Source of the DNA: Scytonema hofmannii PCC 7110
GTDB taxonomy: Bacteria > Cyanobacteriota > Cyanobacteriia > Cyanobacteriales > Nostocaceae
NCBI RefSeq assembly: GCF_000346485.2
Contig: NZ_KQ976354.1
Span: 2,412,200-2,476,199, forward strand
Direction of reading: 5' to 3'
DNA length: 64,000 nt
Of this stretch, positions 48,253-57,926 are shown one piece after another. The translations under genes were made by a program, and so were the position numbers. The stretch's first letter is position 1. Each line of letters starts with the position of its first letter. The notes below the pieces were generated by a model. The model worked only from the letters and a program-made list of their open reading frames with translations, did no database searches and was not told where the DNA came from.

Positions 48253-49048
48253 TTAATTTTGATACCATAATGTTAGCTGTTCTTCCACCCATTGGCGATT
48301 GAGTTCTGATATGGGAGGCGGAACAGCTTGTCTGTAGTCAATTCGGATAGCGTAACCGCCTCGCTCATAAACACCACTCACAACAGATTGTAAATTTACA
48401 GTTATGACCTCTTGCGGTTCCTTAAGTGGTAATAAAAATTCAGGAATTGCCTCACGCATTGTAAAAGCATATAGATCGGCTTTCGGGCGGCGATCGCACT
48501 GACTCACTACAATTCGATAATCAGTTATGAGATCGACTCCTTTCATTGCCATAGGTTCATCTGCAAGGGAGCAAGTCTATTTCAACCAAATGAGACATAC
48601 TTCCTAAAATCGCATGACGTTTTTCTTCGTAAACAGAACGTCCTTTTCCTTTGCGTTTATTCTTAGGCGATAAAACTTCAATTACCGTAATTACGGCATC
48701 TGTTCGGTGTTCCCTCACTTCCAAGTATCGTTCTGTTATTTCCACTGGCATTGGTAGAGTAATTTGCTGAGGACGAGATTGGACTGCAACAGGATTAGCC
48801 TCTTGATGGCTAATTTGTTTTGAAGATTGCTTACCTGCTGATGAAAGAACAACCGCGTCCGGAATTCCAATGAGTAGTTCCTCATCAGAACTATCAAGAT
48901 AGGTGCGAGTTTCTACCCCAACGTAGTATTTAGGGAACAAATTTGGCGCAATGGTATCTGCAAGCGCCACAATCAGACGGCTGTGGAACTCTGACCAGAA
49001 AATTGGCTGCTCCAGGTAAGGATCCATTCCTGGAAACGGTGATGGCAT
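48253..49048 (-). pseudogene. DUF4058 gene with one frameshift
   Basis: The first part starts MPSPFPGMDPYLEQPIFW and runs to SHLVEIDLLPCR. The second resumes as ADEPMAMKG, then SQCDRRPKADLYAF, to the end. In intact members the two are joined (LLRAGEPM). One extra T near 48570 explains the break. The family, about 260 residues and abundant in cyanobacteria, has no known function. The start chosen is the ATG at 49048; a GTG at 49060 is possible. Either a real loss or a sequencing error. Confidence 0.75.
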
Positions 49049-49367
49049 AAACGACCTCACACAATGGAAGATATCCTGATTTTAACTGTTCGAGCGGGAG
49101 TTCCACGCTTAACAAACATGGACTTTCCAAAATTGGAAAACTAATTTCCTCTGTTGACGATGTATGTTGAATAAAGTACAGATTCATCCGCGTTCGTCGG
49201 CGTTCATCTGCGGTTCCATAAATTTTTTATGTATTGCACCCAATTTCGGAAACTCAATTTTCTGATTTGATGCTGTATGTTCAATCAAATCGCTGTAATG
49301 TTAAAGAAATCAATAAAAGGGATTGCAATTGATTTCTTCTTAAACTACATTACAAATTGTTAAAAAA
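49049..49367. other. Intergenic region with dispersed repeat
   Basis: This holds the third copy of the CCGCAGATGAACGC repeat (49192-49214, inverted). The sequences on its two sides (49125-49185 and 49243-49290) look like diverged duplicates of each other, so the repeat may sit in a duplicated target. No gene was seen. Confidence 0.45.
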
Positions 49368-50927
49368 ATGACTCAATACGATTATGTTGTTATTGGTGCG
49401 GGTTCGGCAGGCTGTGTCGTTGCCAACCGTCTTACAGAAGACTCTAACACAACTGTATTATTGCTGGAAGCTGGTGGTCCTAATACCAAACCAGAAATTC
49501 AGAATCCCTTAGACTGGACTAAACTATGGGGTACTGAGGTGGACTGGGCATATTTCACTGAAGCCGAACCGTACCTCAATGGGCGCAAACTCTATTGTCC
49601 CCGTGGTAAGGTTTTAGGTGGAACCAGTTCGATTAACGCCATGATTTATATCCGTGGCAACCGTCACGATTACGATCGCTGGCAAGAGTTAGGCAATCCA
49701 GGTTGGAGCTACCAAGATGTGTTGCCCTACTTCAAGAAATCTGAAAACCAGCAGCGAGGCGCGTCCCAATTTCATGGAGTCGATGGACTCCTAAGCGTCA
49801 CCGATCCAGTGGCTCCGGCGGTAACATCACAAAAATTTGTGGAAGCCGCGATCGCACTGGGTTACGAGCAGAATCCTGACTTCAATGGCGCACAACAAGA
49901 AGGCGCAGGACTTTATCAGTTAACAATCAAAGATGGTAAGCGAGAAAGTACAGCATCGGCTTTTTTACTGCCAATTCTCCATCGCCCCAATTTAACTGTC
50001 ACAACCGAAGCATTAGTCACCCGCTTACTATTAGAGGGAACACGCACAGTTGGCGTAGAATATCAGCACAATGGGATAATACACCAAGTCAGGGTCGATC
50101 GGGAAGTCATACTCTGTGCAGGTGTCTTCGATTCACCCAAACTGCTCATGCTCTCAGGGATTGGACCAGCAGAACACTTGCGATCGCTCGGTATTCCTGT
50201 AATTGTTAATTTACCAGGTGTCGGTCAGAACCTCCAAGATCACCTTCATGTTCCAGTAGCACATCAGTCAACTCAGGCTTTGGAACCCGCGCCAAGTAGC
50301 AATATTGCAGAAGCCGGATTGTTCCTACATAGCAAGAGCAATTTAGATGCTATGCCAGATTTGCAATTTTTCTCAGCTCCTGTTTTGTGGGTTCCTCCTG
50401 CCTATGCTCGTGAAGGTGCAGGATTCGTCACTACAGTGTGCTTGAATCATCCCCAAAGTCGTGGCAGTGTTCATTTGCGTTCTGCTTCTGCTAAAGACTC
50501 ACCTGTCATTCAGATGAATTATCTCCAGAGTGAATCCGATTTGCAAAAGCTGGTTGCAGGAGTCAAACTTATCCGTCAGTTGTTTCAAACAGAAATATTT
50601 AATGAGTTCCGAGGTGAAGAAGTTGCACCTGGGGTTGACAAGCAGAGCGATGAAGCACTCCAAGCTTATGTCCGTGAAGTCTGCGATACTGTATACCACC
50701 CTGTCGGCACTTGCAAAATGGGAACTGATTCATTAGCAGTGGTAGACCCAGAACTGCGAGTCCGTGGGGTAGATGGTTTGCGTGTCGTAGATGCATCAAT
50801 TATGCCAACCATTACAACAGGAAACACAAACGCACCCACAATTATGATTGGTGAAAAGGCAGCCGATATGATTAAAGCGGCAAGTCATGTTTCACAGAAA
50901 GTTTTTTCCACAACTGCAGTTGCATGA
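49368..50927 (+). CDS. GMC-family FAD oxidoreductase
   Basis: The 519-residue flavoprotein resembles choline and alcohol dehydrogenases. The FAD-binding start is YDYVVIGAGSAGCVVANRL, the second GMC signature is GGTSSINAMIYIRG, and AGVFDSPKLLMLSGIGPAEHL follows. The C-terminal NTNAPTIMIGEKAADMI is also typical, with the catalytic His in YHPVGTCKMG. The substrate cannot be predicted. It stands alone. Part of its motif recurs in the remnant at 42031. Confidence 0.93.
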   Translation: MTQYDYVVIGAGSAGCVVANRLTEDSNTTVLLLEAGGPNTKPEIQNPLDWTKLWGTEVDWAYFTEAEPYLNGRKLYCPRGKVLGGTSSINAMIYIRGNRHDYDRWQELGNPGWSYQDVLPYFKKSENQQRGASQFHGVDGLLSVTDPVAPAVTSQKFVEAAIALGYEQNPDFNGAQQEGAGLYQLTIKDGKRESTASAFLLPILHRPNLTVTTEALVTRLLLEGTRTVGVEYQHNGIIHQVRVDREVILCAGVFDSPKLLMLSGIGPAEHLRSLGIPVIVNLPGVGQNLQDHLHVPVAHQSTQALEPAPSSNIAEAGLFLHSKSNLDAMPDLQFFSAPVLWVPPAYAREGAGFVTTVCLNHPQSRGSVHLRSASAKDSPVIQMNYLQSESDLQKLVAGVKLIRQLFQTEIFNEFRGEEVAPGVDKQSDEALQAYVREVCDTVYHPVGTCKMGTDSLAVVDPELRVRGVDGLRVVDASIMPTITTGNTNAPTIMIGEKAADMIKAASHVSQKVFSTTAVA

Positions 50928-51238
50928 ATGCATTCACAAAAAGGCGACATAAATATGTCCATTGCTAAGTAAGTAGGCGAGAAAAAACCAAACTATGTAA
51001 CGAAAAGTAAAATCTCTGTATTTGGCTCGTAGTAGCGCTTTAGCGCATGCATCGCCACTACAAACTAGTAATGATTATTTGCGCCAACCTACTTACAATA
51101 GAACTAAATGTTAGCGTGTCGGCTTTTAAAAAGACCGATCGCACATCCTTAGATAAGAAAAAGATAGCAATTGAGCTTAATAAGTTAGAGATCGGAGATG
51201 CTAATTTGAGTTTGTTAAGATTCATTGGAAATCTTTGA
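50928..51238. other. Intergenic region
   Basis: A reading frame at 51047-51238 has no ribosome-binding site and no family. No other feature was seen. Confidence 0.35.
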
Positions 51239-51312
51239 GAGGATGTTTTAAAAGTCTGGGGCGAATTATATTCGCAAAGGCAAGTATGAATTGAGACTTT
51301 ACAAACATCCTC
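51239..51312. mobile_element. MITE-like element, GAGGATGTTT terminal repeats, copy 2
   Basis: This 74-bp element has the same ends as the copy at 1244-1391 (GAGGATGTTTTAAAAGTC and its near-inverse). TGA and TAA flank it. The interior is shorter and different. Confidence 0.6.
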
Positions 51313-51529
51313 TAACAAACTACTCCTATCCCGCTCAAAGATTACTGAATTAAATGAACCGCAAAGACGCAAAGAGCAAGGGAGTAAGAGGAGAAGAAGA
51401 TCGGTAATCTTATGGCGGGAAGGCATTAATTCCTCTTGCTCTTCAAAAATGAGCGAACGTATAGCTATGAGGATGCCAACGGTATGTTCATATTGCACCT
51501 CGATTTAAGAAAGTTTAGTGCGGTGAGTG

Positions 51530-54121
51530 TCAACTTTCATCACAACTGAGAACTGGCAAATTAGCAGTAGCATTAGGCACGACGGCCACCAACTCCAACT
51601 CGCCCCTAGAATTCATCACCCATCCTTTTGCTTCCACAATGCTTTCATCTAGCATTTGCCCTCTATCAGACCGCTTGTTAATTGTTTGGGGTTGATTTTC
51701 TGCTTTTTGTGAGTCTGGCAAATTCCGCACATCGTACCATAAAGTCTGATCTCGTAATGTATTATCAGGATTTTCTGGTAATCCACCTCGTCCACTAAAG
51801 ACTAAACTATTGTCTCTTGCTGCCGTAGGGCAACCTGTTGTGATTCGTTGGGAGGGATCGGTTAAACTTGTTGGTAGTTCCACTAACCCGCGAGAAATGT
51901 CTACATCTGGAGTGTTGACTTGTACCGTACCATTAAACTCCGGTCCTAGTTCGGAAGAAGCGGTGATATCACTCTCTAAAGTCTGTTGTTGGCGAACCTG
52001 GTCACCAAAAATACCTTGGGAATTGATGACAACCCTTCCACCAAAACCTTTTTGAGCATTTGCAGTTATGTCACTATTTTCTATAGCGACTAAAGTATTA
52101 GTAGAAATGGTAAGATTCCCACCACGAGAACTGTTAAGGGCGTTGGTACTAATCCTACTTCCTTGACGCATTATCATGTTTTGCGATTGGATTGTAATGT
52201 TGCCAAAATCGCCAGCGTTTGTATCGGCAGTCATTGAGCCTTGTTTCATGAGTATAGAAGGGACATTCATCTGAATACTACCAGCCGTCCCTGTACCAGG
52301 AGGAAGTTTGTTTTGACTCTGGAAGTTGCTCACACTGATAGTCGCGCCATCACGAATAGTTAATTGATTAGCAGTAAGTGTGATGTTACCTCCATCACCA
52401 CTTTCTTGGATAGCGCTAGCAAATAATCCACTCCGAGTTGTTTTGCTAACCCCTATCAATTCAACATTGTTAGCGTTCACTTGCAAATTCCCCGCATCTC
52501 CCAAGCCAAAGGTTGTAGACGCTATTTGACCACCTTCCACAAGACGCAAATTTTGGGTTTGAATCTTTACATTTCCACCCCGACCAGTGCCAGAATTGGA
52601 AAATCCTGGGATTTTTTCGACTGTGGCTGCAAGTATACTGGGGTCTTCTACACTTTCACCAGTAAAAATGTCTGTATATTCTGCAACACCTTTGACTTCT
52701 ATATCATTCGCTTTGATAGTTAACTCTCCAGCATTACCAGAGCCAAAGGTCGTTGCGATCATCTGAGCGCCCGCTAAAACTCTTAAACTTTCAGTTTCAA
52801 TATTTAAGTTACCTCCATTGCCAGTGGCTCCTGGTGTGACTGGGGAAAATAGACCACTTGCTCCTAGTAGAGAATCGCCAATCAGTTGAATATCTTTCGC
52901 TTTCACATCTAAATCCCCCGCAGAACCAATCCCATAAGTGGCACTTTGTATTTGACCCCCATCCATCAAGAGCAAGGATTGAGTGTCGATCGCGATCTTG
53001 CTGCCATTTCCTGTTGCGTCTGGTGCAACATCAGCAAAGATACCGCTGTAATATTGACTGTTGGGATTATCAACTATCCCTTGTACCTTTATGGTTTCAG
53101 AAGCCAAGACATTGAGTGTTCCTGGAGTCCCATTCCCGAGCGTGTCTGTGAAAATAACTGAACCATTGGTCAGGCTAATGTTTTTTCCTCGCAGTTGTAT
53201 GCCACCTGCACTGTTGCCACTGGTATCAATAGATGCGGCATTCAACAATTCTATATCAGAATAATTAATTCCTTGCCCTGGTTCAAGTTGTAGTTGTTGG
53301 TTTTTGTTGATTAAAGAAACTTCACCATTGTTGACTGACCAAATTTCTACTCTCCCTTGTGGAAGGGTAATATTTCCACCATCCAAAACCACATTCGCTC
53401 CTACCAAAGCGATGGTTTTACCTGTTTGGGTTCCAGAGTGCAATCCTAATGGACGATTACTGCGATCTACATAATCAGAATCAACAGAGAATCCTAAATT
53501 GTGACCGTTACCGTTGACACGAATACTACTGTTAGGATTTGACCCGTATTGCAACCCAATGGGAACACTAATTGTGAGCAGTGGATTGGCTGTAGGGCTA
53601 GTGGCGACAAATTCCGTACCGTCAGCAAATTTTATTTTATCTGCAGTAGTGGCAAAAAAAGAACCACCTATATCTAAACGAGCATTTTCTCCAAAGATAA
53701 TACCACTGGGATTGATCAAGAAGAAGTTGGCACGACCAATATCTGCGGTACCTTTTATGAGTGTTTGAATAGTGCCGTTAATTTGAGAAGGCAACCCACC
53801 AACGATCCGGGTGATAATGTTCTCAATACCTTGAGGATGAACGAATCGAGCTGTATCTCCCGATTTTATGGAGAAATCTTTTAAGCTGTGGAAAAGATTG
53901 GTACTGTTGTTGGGTTGTCCACCTCCAGTAATTTCATAAACTCCCTCACCAATATTGTTAATATTGGTGGGTAAGCTACCATCTGGCGTTATTTGAGTTT
54001 GTGCTCTAGCTGGTAATGAGGTATTCCAAACTAGAGAAATAGTAATAAGATTATATAGGGATTTTTTTTGAAAAAGTAAATACAAAGTTTCCTGTAAAAT
54101 TGTTGTCAACTTAAAAAACAT
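51530..54121 (-). CDS. Filamentous haemagglutinin-type (TPS) exoprotein
   Basis: The product has 863 residues. A signal peptide (cut near LPARAQ) is followed by the two-partner-secretion domain: NLFHSLKDFSIKSGDTARF, NIITRIVGG, and NFFLINPSGIIFGENARLDIGGSF. A long beta-helical body follows, with repeated GGNI/GNLQV units. Such proteins are exported by an outer-membrane TpsB partner and act as adhesins. No TpsB gene is in the window. The C-terminus (AKGWVMNSRGELELVAVVPN) ends with a single Cys, and a two-Cys pair can be formed with the conserved TTGCP. Confidence 0.88.
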   Translation of the reverse strand: MFFKLTTILQETLYLLFQKKSLYNLITISLVWNTSLPARAQTQITPDGSLPTNINNIGEGVYEITGGGQPNNSTNLFHSLKDFSIKSGDTARFVHPQGIENIITRIVGGLPSQINGTIQTLIKGTADIGRANFFLINPSGIIFGENARLDIGGSFFATTADKIKFADGTEFVATSPTANPLLTISVPIGLQYGSNPNSSIRVNGNGHNLGFSVDSDYVDRSNRPLGLHSGTQTGKTIALVGANVVLDGGNITLPQGRVEIWSVNNGEVSLINKNQQLQLEPGQGINYSDIELLNAASIDTSGNSAGGIQLRGKNISLTNGSVIFTDTLGNGTPGTLNVLASETIKVQGIVDNPNSQYYSGIFADVAPDATGNGSKIAIDTQSLLLMDGGQIQSATYGIGSAGDLDVKAKDIQLIGDSLLGASGLFSPVTPGATGNGGNLNIETESLRVLAGAQMIATTFGSGNAGELTIKANDIEVKGVAEYTDIFTGESVEDPSILAATVEKIPGFSNSGTGRGGNVKIQTQNLRLVEGGQIASTTFGLGDAGNLQVNANNVELIGVSKTTRSGLFASAIQESGDGGNITLTANQLTIRDGATISVSNFQSQNKLPPGTGTAGSIQMNVPSILMKQGSMTADTNAGDFGNITIQSQNMIMRQGSRISTNALNSSRGGNLTISTNTLVAIENSDITANAQKGFGGRVVINSQGIFGDQVRQQQTLESDITASSELGPEFNGTVQVNTPDVDISRGLVELPTSLTDPSQRITTGCPTAARDNSLVFSGRGGLPENPDNTLRDQTLWYDVRNLPDSQKAENQPQTINKRSDRGQMLDESIVEAKGWVMNSRGELELVAVVPNATANLPVLSCDES

Positions 54122-54430
54122 ATAGAAATCCTATTTGATTTTTGAACCACACGTAGGTAGGGCTAAAGCCCACCACATAAAGCTTGTGTGCGGCATAGAC
54201 CTACCTACAGTACTTAAAGTTCCAATTCAAGAGGGAAAAATCCGATTTCTCTAGACGCGCAAAGATTGATATCTCATAGGCTAAACTGAAAGAAACCGGA
54301 CTCTGGGGGGATTAAAGACCAATGCTCTAGATAAGACTTCCTTAGTTCAAGATAGACCTATCTGATTTGAAATTACTGACTATATTACGTCTTCTCTGGT
54401 GACAAACTCGTGACAAGATATAATCCTCCA
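54122..54430. other. Intergenic region
   Basis: No gene is seen. An imperfect inverted repeat around GTAGGTAGG and CCTACCTAC occupies about 54150-54212 and may serve as a terminator or be a dispersed repeat. Confidence 0.4.
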
Positions 54431-56056
54431 CTACCTTGTTTTTTTCACTATTGGGGAGTTGATTTTGCCTTGCACGATTCTTTTTCTTAGACGCAGAGCT
54501 AATAATCCACCTAATACTAGTAGACTTGAAGTAGCAGATGATTCTGGCACAGATTTAGGAGCGGAGGTAATGAGTGGATTTGGTTGCCACCTTTGCTTTA
54601 AACCTAATTTTTCATAATACTGTTTCCATTTTTCAGAACCAGAAGCTCGCCATCTTATACATTCAGATGTGTTGTAGTTCTCTAATAAATTACAGAACTC
54701 TGTTAGCGCAGAGTCTTGCAAAGACAGTGAGGGCGGGGTATCATCATCATCGTCATCATCATCACTGTTATTGCCGTCCACAGTTATAGGATTTACAAGT
54801 GGTGGCGGAGCACTCAAAATCCAGGTAGAAGAATTTGCAATTTTGGATTCTGCTGTAGCTTTGGCTTGGTTGTATAAAGTTGGTAAGATAGGTGCAAATT
54901 GGTCTAGTTGCAAAGCTGGCGATCGCACATCCCAACCAATTAAATCCAATGCAATGAGATCCGTGCTTGCGATCGCCTCTCTCTTACCTGTCCCTAGATA
55001 AGGCTCCATGATAGCATTTTTGTCTTGTTTCCAATGAGAGGCTTGGTCTCCATCTCCACCTAGTGTAGGGTCTTCTCCTGTTGCCATGTCCTCAACTTTT
55101 GAAACGCCTCTATTCAAGGTGAAAAAAGGATCTTTACCTATTGATAGGTCTGGTATTCCCTTGGTACTAGGGCTATCATCATCACCCGATACAATCTTGT
55201 CTTTGCTTTGAGTGGAAAAGCGGTATAAGTCTAGTGGAGTCATACTTTTTTCCAAAACAGAATCCGTTATGCTTTTACCCGTAGTTTTCTTGTTTTTGAT
55301 TGCCGATTTTAAGTTGGGATTATCCACCCCACTGATAAAACCTAGAGTGTGACCCATTTCATGTACGACCGTACTTAAAAAATCTAATTGGTCAGACGGA
55401 ATCAGATTACTGGTAAAGTTATAGCTCCATTTCAATGGAATGTTTGAGTCATTCAGTTTATTGAAAACAATGTGACCGTCAAAACCAGAATCGTTGCTGG
55501 ACAGTAGCCCTAAAGCTTTGGCATTAGCACGAGTAGATTGGAGGTAATCAATGTTTGATACTACGCGATCGCCAACCATCACATTTAACCCAGAATCATC
55601 ATCATCTCCTCCTTTTTGAAAGTTTGTGTAGGCAGTTGCATCATTTGGCGATTTTTGGTCTGTAGACAATTTAGAGAGAAAAGTTTGGTATGAAGTTTGG
55701 GGTACTGACATTTCTGCTGTTGCACTTCCCAAAACATCTTGAGGAATCTGATTGGTAGTTGTCGCGAAAAGCTTAATGGTAACATCATCCGCTAAGAATT
55801 CTGCCCAAACATTGGCTGCCAATTCAATTCCAATCATTTGGTCTAAAGTGGTCTCAGGTCCATAAGATATTTGGAATTTTGGCTTTGTTGTTGAGCTAGT
55901 CGTGTATGCAATTTGTGCTTGTGCTAGCGTTGAATTACCAATATCCGCAATGAAAAAAAGTAATGTTAGCAAAGACAACTTTCTTAAACGAGTGTTTGGC
56001 TCGCTCTTATTTCCACGACCGTATATGAGAGACTTTTGATTGCTAATGCTTTTCAT
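54431..56056 (-). CDS. PEP-CTERM zinc metalloprotease (NF038122-like)
   Basis: The product has 541 residues. A signal peptide is followed by a zincin domain with HEMGHTLGF (His232, Glu233, His236). A proline- and Asp-rich linker includes eight consecutive Asp. A PEP-CTERM sorting tail ends the protein (VPESSATSSLLVLGGLLALRLRKR). The third zinc ligand is not at the usual metzincin position. The Asp run is encoded by GAT/GAC triplets that could slip. It is predicted to be surface-bound or released. Confidence 0.83.
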   Translation of the reverse strand: MKSISNQKSLIYGRGNKSEPNTRLRKLSLLTLLFFIADIGNSTLAQAQIAYTTSSTTKPKFQISYGPETTLDQMIGIELAANVWAEFLADDVTIKLFATTTNQIPQDVLGSATAEMSVPQTSYQTFLSKLSTDQKSPNDATAYTNFQKGGDDDDSGLNVMVGDRVVSNIDYLQSTRANAKALGLLSSNDSGFDGHIVFNKLNDSNIPLKWSYNFTSNLIPSDQLDFLSTVVHEMGHTLGFISGVDNPNLKSAIKNKKTTGKSITDSVLEKSMTPLDLYRFSTQSKDKIVSGDDDSPSTKGIPDLSIGKDPFFTLNRGVSKVEDMATGEDPTLGGDGDQASHWKQDKNAIMEPYLGTGKREAIASTDLIALDLIGWDVRSPALQLDQFAPILPTLYNQAKATAESKIANSSTWILSAPPPLVNPITVDGNNSDDDDDDDDTPPSLSLQDSALTEFCNLLENYNTSECIRWRASGSEKWKQYYEKLGLKQRWQPNPLITSAPKSVPESSATSSLLVLGGLLALRLRKRIVQGKINSPIVKKTR

Positions 56057-56725
56057 GGCAAGTTTGTAGCTACAAAGAAATAGTTTATTTTTCGATTTCT
56101 GAAAATCTTTTCACTGACTATCCCGTTACATTCATCAATAATGATACGTTTATATTTACTCTAAAAAATTAGAGTACCCGGATTTTATCTTATAAGTAAA
56201 TATACTATAGTTAAAATTAATCTCTACATCTATTGCGATAGGGCAGGAATTTAACATCCAAAAATCAAAGTTCAGAAGTATATGGTGCAGCTTTTTCAGA
56301 CCTTTGCTCGCTTCGTTCAGTGTGGAAATTTTCATATTATAAATCAATTAAAAAAAATTATAATTTCTGTGGAAACAGAAAGAAAAACGATTTAATGTGG
56401 CATGATAAAGGATATACTAATTTCTACTTGCCTTGGTGACTGGAAGTCGCAGCTACACAGACAAACCACCTATGCACTTCGTGCATCCTATTTTGTGCAA
56501 AGCACACGCTACGCGAACGTGAGTTTAACTTCATGAAGTCCGCAAATTACGATTTTGTTCAAGAAACAATTTTTTATTTTTGCAAAAATACCTGCTTTAG
56601 GTTAAGATGAACCCCAAAGATAGCAAAATGTTAGAATCAACGCTATCTTAATGAACACAGGGTGCGTAAAGCGTAGATATTAAGATTTGAATTCCCTGAA
56701 GAACTCTCAACAGACATTACAGTAT
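56057..56725. other. Intergenic region with dispersed palindromes
   Basis: About 670 bases hold no supported gene. Short inverted repeats such as ATGCACTTCGTGCAT (56472-56486) are present and are common in this genome. This is the divergent promoter region of the metalloprotease and DUF928 genes. Confidence 0.4.
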
Positions 56726-57463
56726 ATGCCAAATCAGTGTAATTCTGTACTCAAATCCCACCTCTTGGGAAGCTCTTTGTTCATGTCATTGTTTTTAACC
56801 CCTACTTGGGCTGGACTGGAGGCTGCTCAAGTCACTTTCAAACCTCCACGAGTATCTGCACCAAGGCAATCAACAGGAGGATCTTCGCGAGTTGGTGACA
56901 ACTGCTTTACGACTCAAAAAGTAGGGTTGACAGCCTCGGTTATCCCCTTACTTCCATCAAGCGGAATAGGCTTGACTGTAAAAGAGCATCCAGTAATATT
57001 GGTCTACATTCCGCCTACTACCGCCAAACAAGCATTGTTTAGCGTGCAAGATGAGCAAGCTATAAACCACTACCAAAAAACTATCAATTTACCTGCAAAA
57101 CCGGGCGTGATGGTAATCAAACTCCCTAATTCCATACCGGGAATCAAGACAGGGAAGAATTATCAATGGTCTTTGGCAATCATGTGCTCAGCTGAATTAG
57201 AGCCAGATAGCCCACTAGTCAGTGGATGGATTCAGCGAGTTCAAAACCCTGTCGGCTTAAAAAATCAAAGCAACTTATCTCCTTCTCTAGAATTGGCTTC
57301 TCACTTAGCCAAACATGGTGTTTGGTATGATACTATTTTTGAACTTGCTAACTTAATGCAAGCTGAGCCAAATAACCCGATTGTAAAAGCTTCTTGGCAA
57401 CAACTGTTAAATGCAGTGGGTTTGAATGCGATCGCCAATGCACCAGTGACCAGTGACCAGTGA
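56726..57463 (+). CDS. DUF928 protein
   Basis: The product has about 245 residues. A signal peptide (GSSLFMSLFLTPTWAGLEA) precedes the DUF928 core (VGLTASVIPLLPSSGIGLTV, HPVILVYIPP, GVMVIKLPNS, YQWSLAIMC). The family often stands next to TPR-CHAT genes in cyanobacteria, as here. I chose the ATG at 56726 (MPNQCNS); a TTG at 56687 is the alternative. Its C-terminus (VTSDQ) and stop come from a heptamer array. Confidence 0.85.
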   Translation: MPNQCNSVLKSHLLGSSLFMSLFLTPTWAGLEAAQVTFKPPRVSAPRQSTGGSSRVGDNCFTTQKVGLTASVIPLLPSSGIGLTVKEHPVILVYIPPTTAKQALFSVQDEQAINHYQKTINLPAKPGVMVIKLPNSIPGIKTGKNYQWSLAIMCSAELEPDSPLVSGWIQRVQNPVGLKNQSNLSPSLELASHLAKHGVWYDTIFELANLMQAEPNNPIVKASWQQLLNAVGLNAIANAPVTSDQ

Positions 57464-57516
57464 CCAGTGACCAGTGACCAGTGACCAGTGACCAGTGACC
57501 AGTGACCAGTGACCAG
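57443..57516 (+). repeat. CAGTGAC heptamer array, longest copy
   Basis: Ten and a half perfect tandem CCAGTGA units span the stop codon of the DUF928 gene. Confidence 0.95.
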
Positions 57517-57550
57517 CGATCGGTGTTAGTCAGGTGAAATCTCCTAGTTC

Positions 57551-57714
57551 GGGAGCATCCTGAATTTGCCAAAAGCCTGCAAGAATGGAATTCTCTTGCT
57601 ATACAAACGCTCGTCCACCTGCGTGGACTTTATAAGAAGTCCGCGTTCGCGGACTTGGTCTGTCTAGGCGTGATTTCAATCACAAGCATGTTTTTTCCAA
57701 ATAGGGATGCTCCC
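57551..57714. mobile_element. MITE-like element, GGGAGCATCC terminal repeats
   Basis: This 164-bp element is bounded by GGGAGCATCC and GGATGCTCCC. It contains the segment near TACAAACGCTCGTCC shared with the elements at 1244 and 6905. It adjoins a histidine-kinase fragment, which suggests it inserted into or beside that gene. Confidence 0.55.
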
Positions 57715-57888
57715 CCTGGTTCAAGAATATTTGAACAATTTTTCACTATAAAAACTGTAGAGAAAGGAACTGGATTGGGATTATCAATTTCTCAAGAAAT
57801 CATAGAACAAAAACATAAAGGTAAACTTTACTTTTGTTCGGAGTTGGGACAAGGAACGGAATTTTTAATTGAAATTCTTGTTAAATAA
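57715..57888 (+). pseudogene. Histidine kinase C-terminal fragment
   Basis: About 57 codons match the last part of an HATPase domain: [20 protein letters not shown], then [16 protein letters not shown], to EFLIEILVK and the stop. The N-terminal kinase, phospho-His and N-box are missing; a MITE-like element lies directly before it. It cannot be an active kinase. Confidence 0.75.
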
Positions 57889-57926
57889 TAGAGACCAAAC
57901 TCAAATAAAAAAAATGAGGGAATAAT

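Noticed and set aside
51047-51498. Overlapping frames on both strands
   Set aside because: Neither has a family, ribosome-binding site or good composition; they run into the MITE-like element.
57443-57516. Heptamer array resembling a CRISPR array
   Set aside because: Unit is 7 bases with no spacers; it is an STRR repeat.
57348-57572. Minus-strand frame reading WSLVTGH repeats
   Set aside because: It is the open reverse side of the CAGTGAC array, not a gene.
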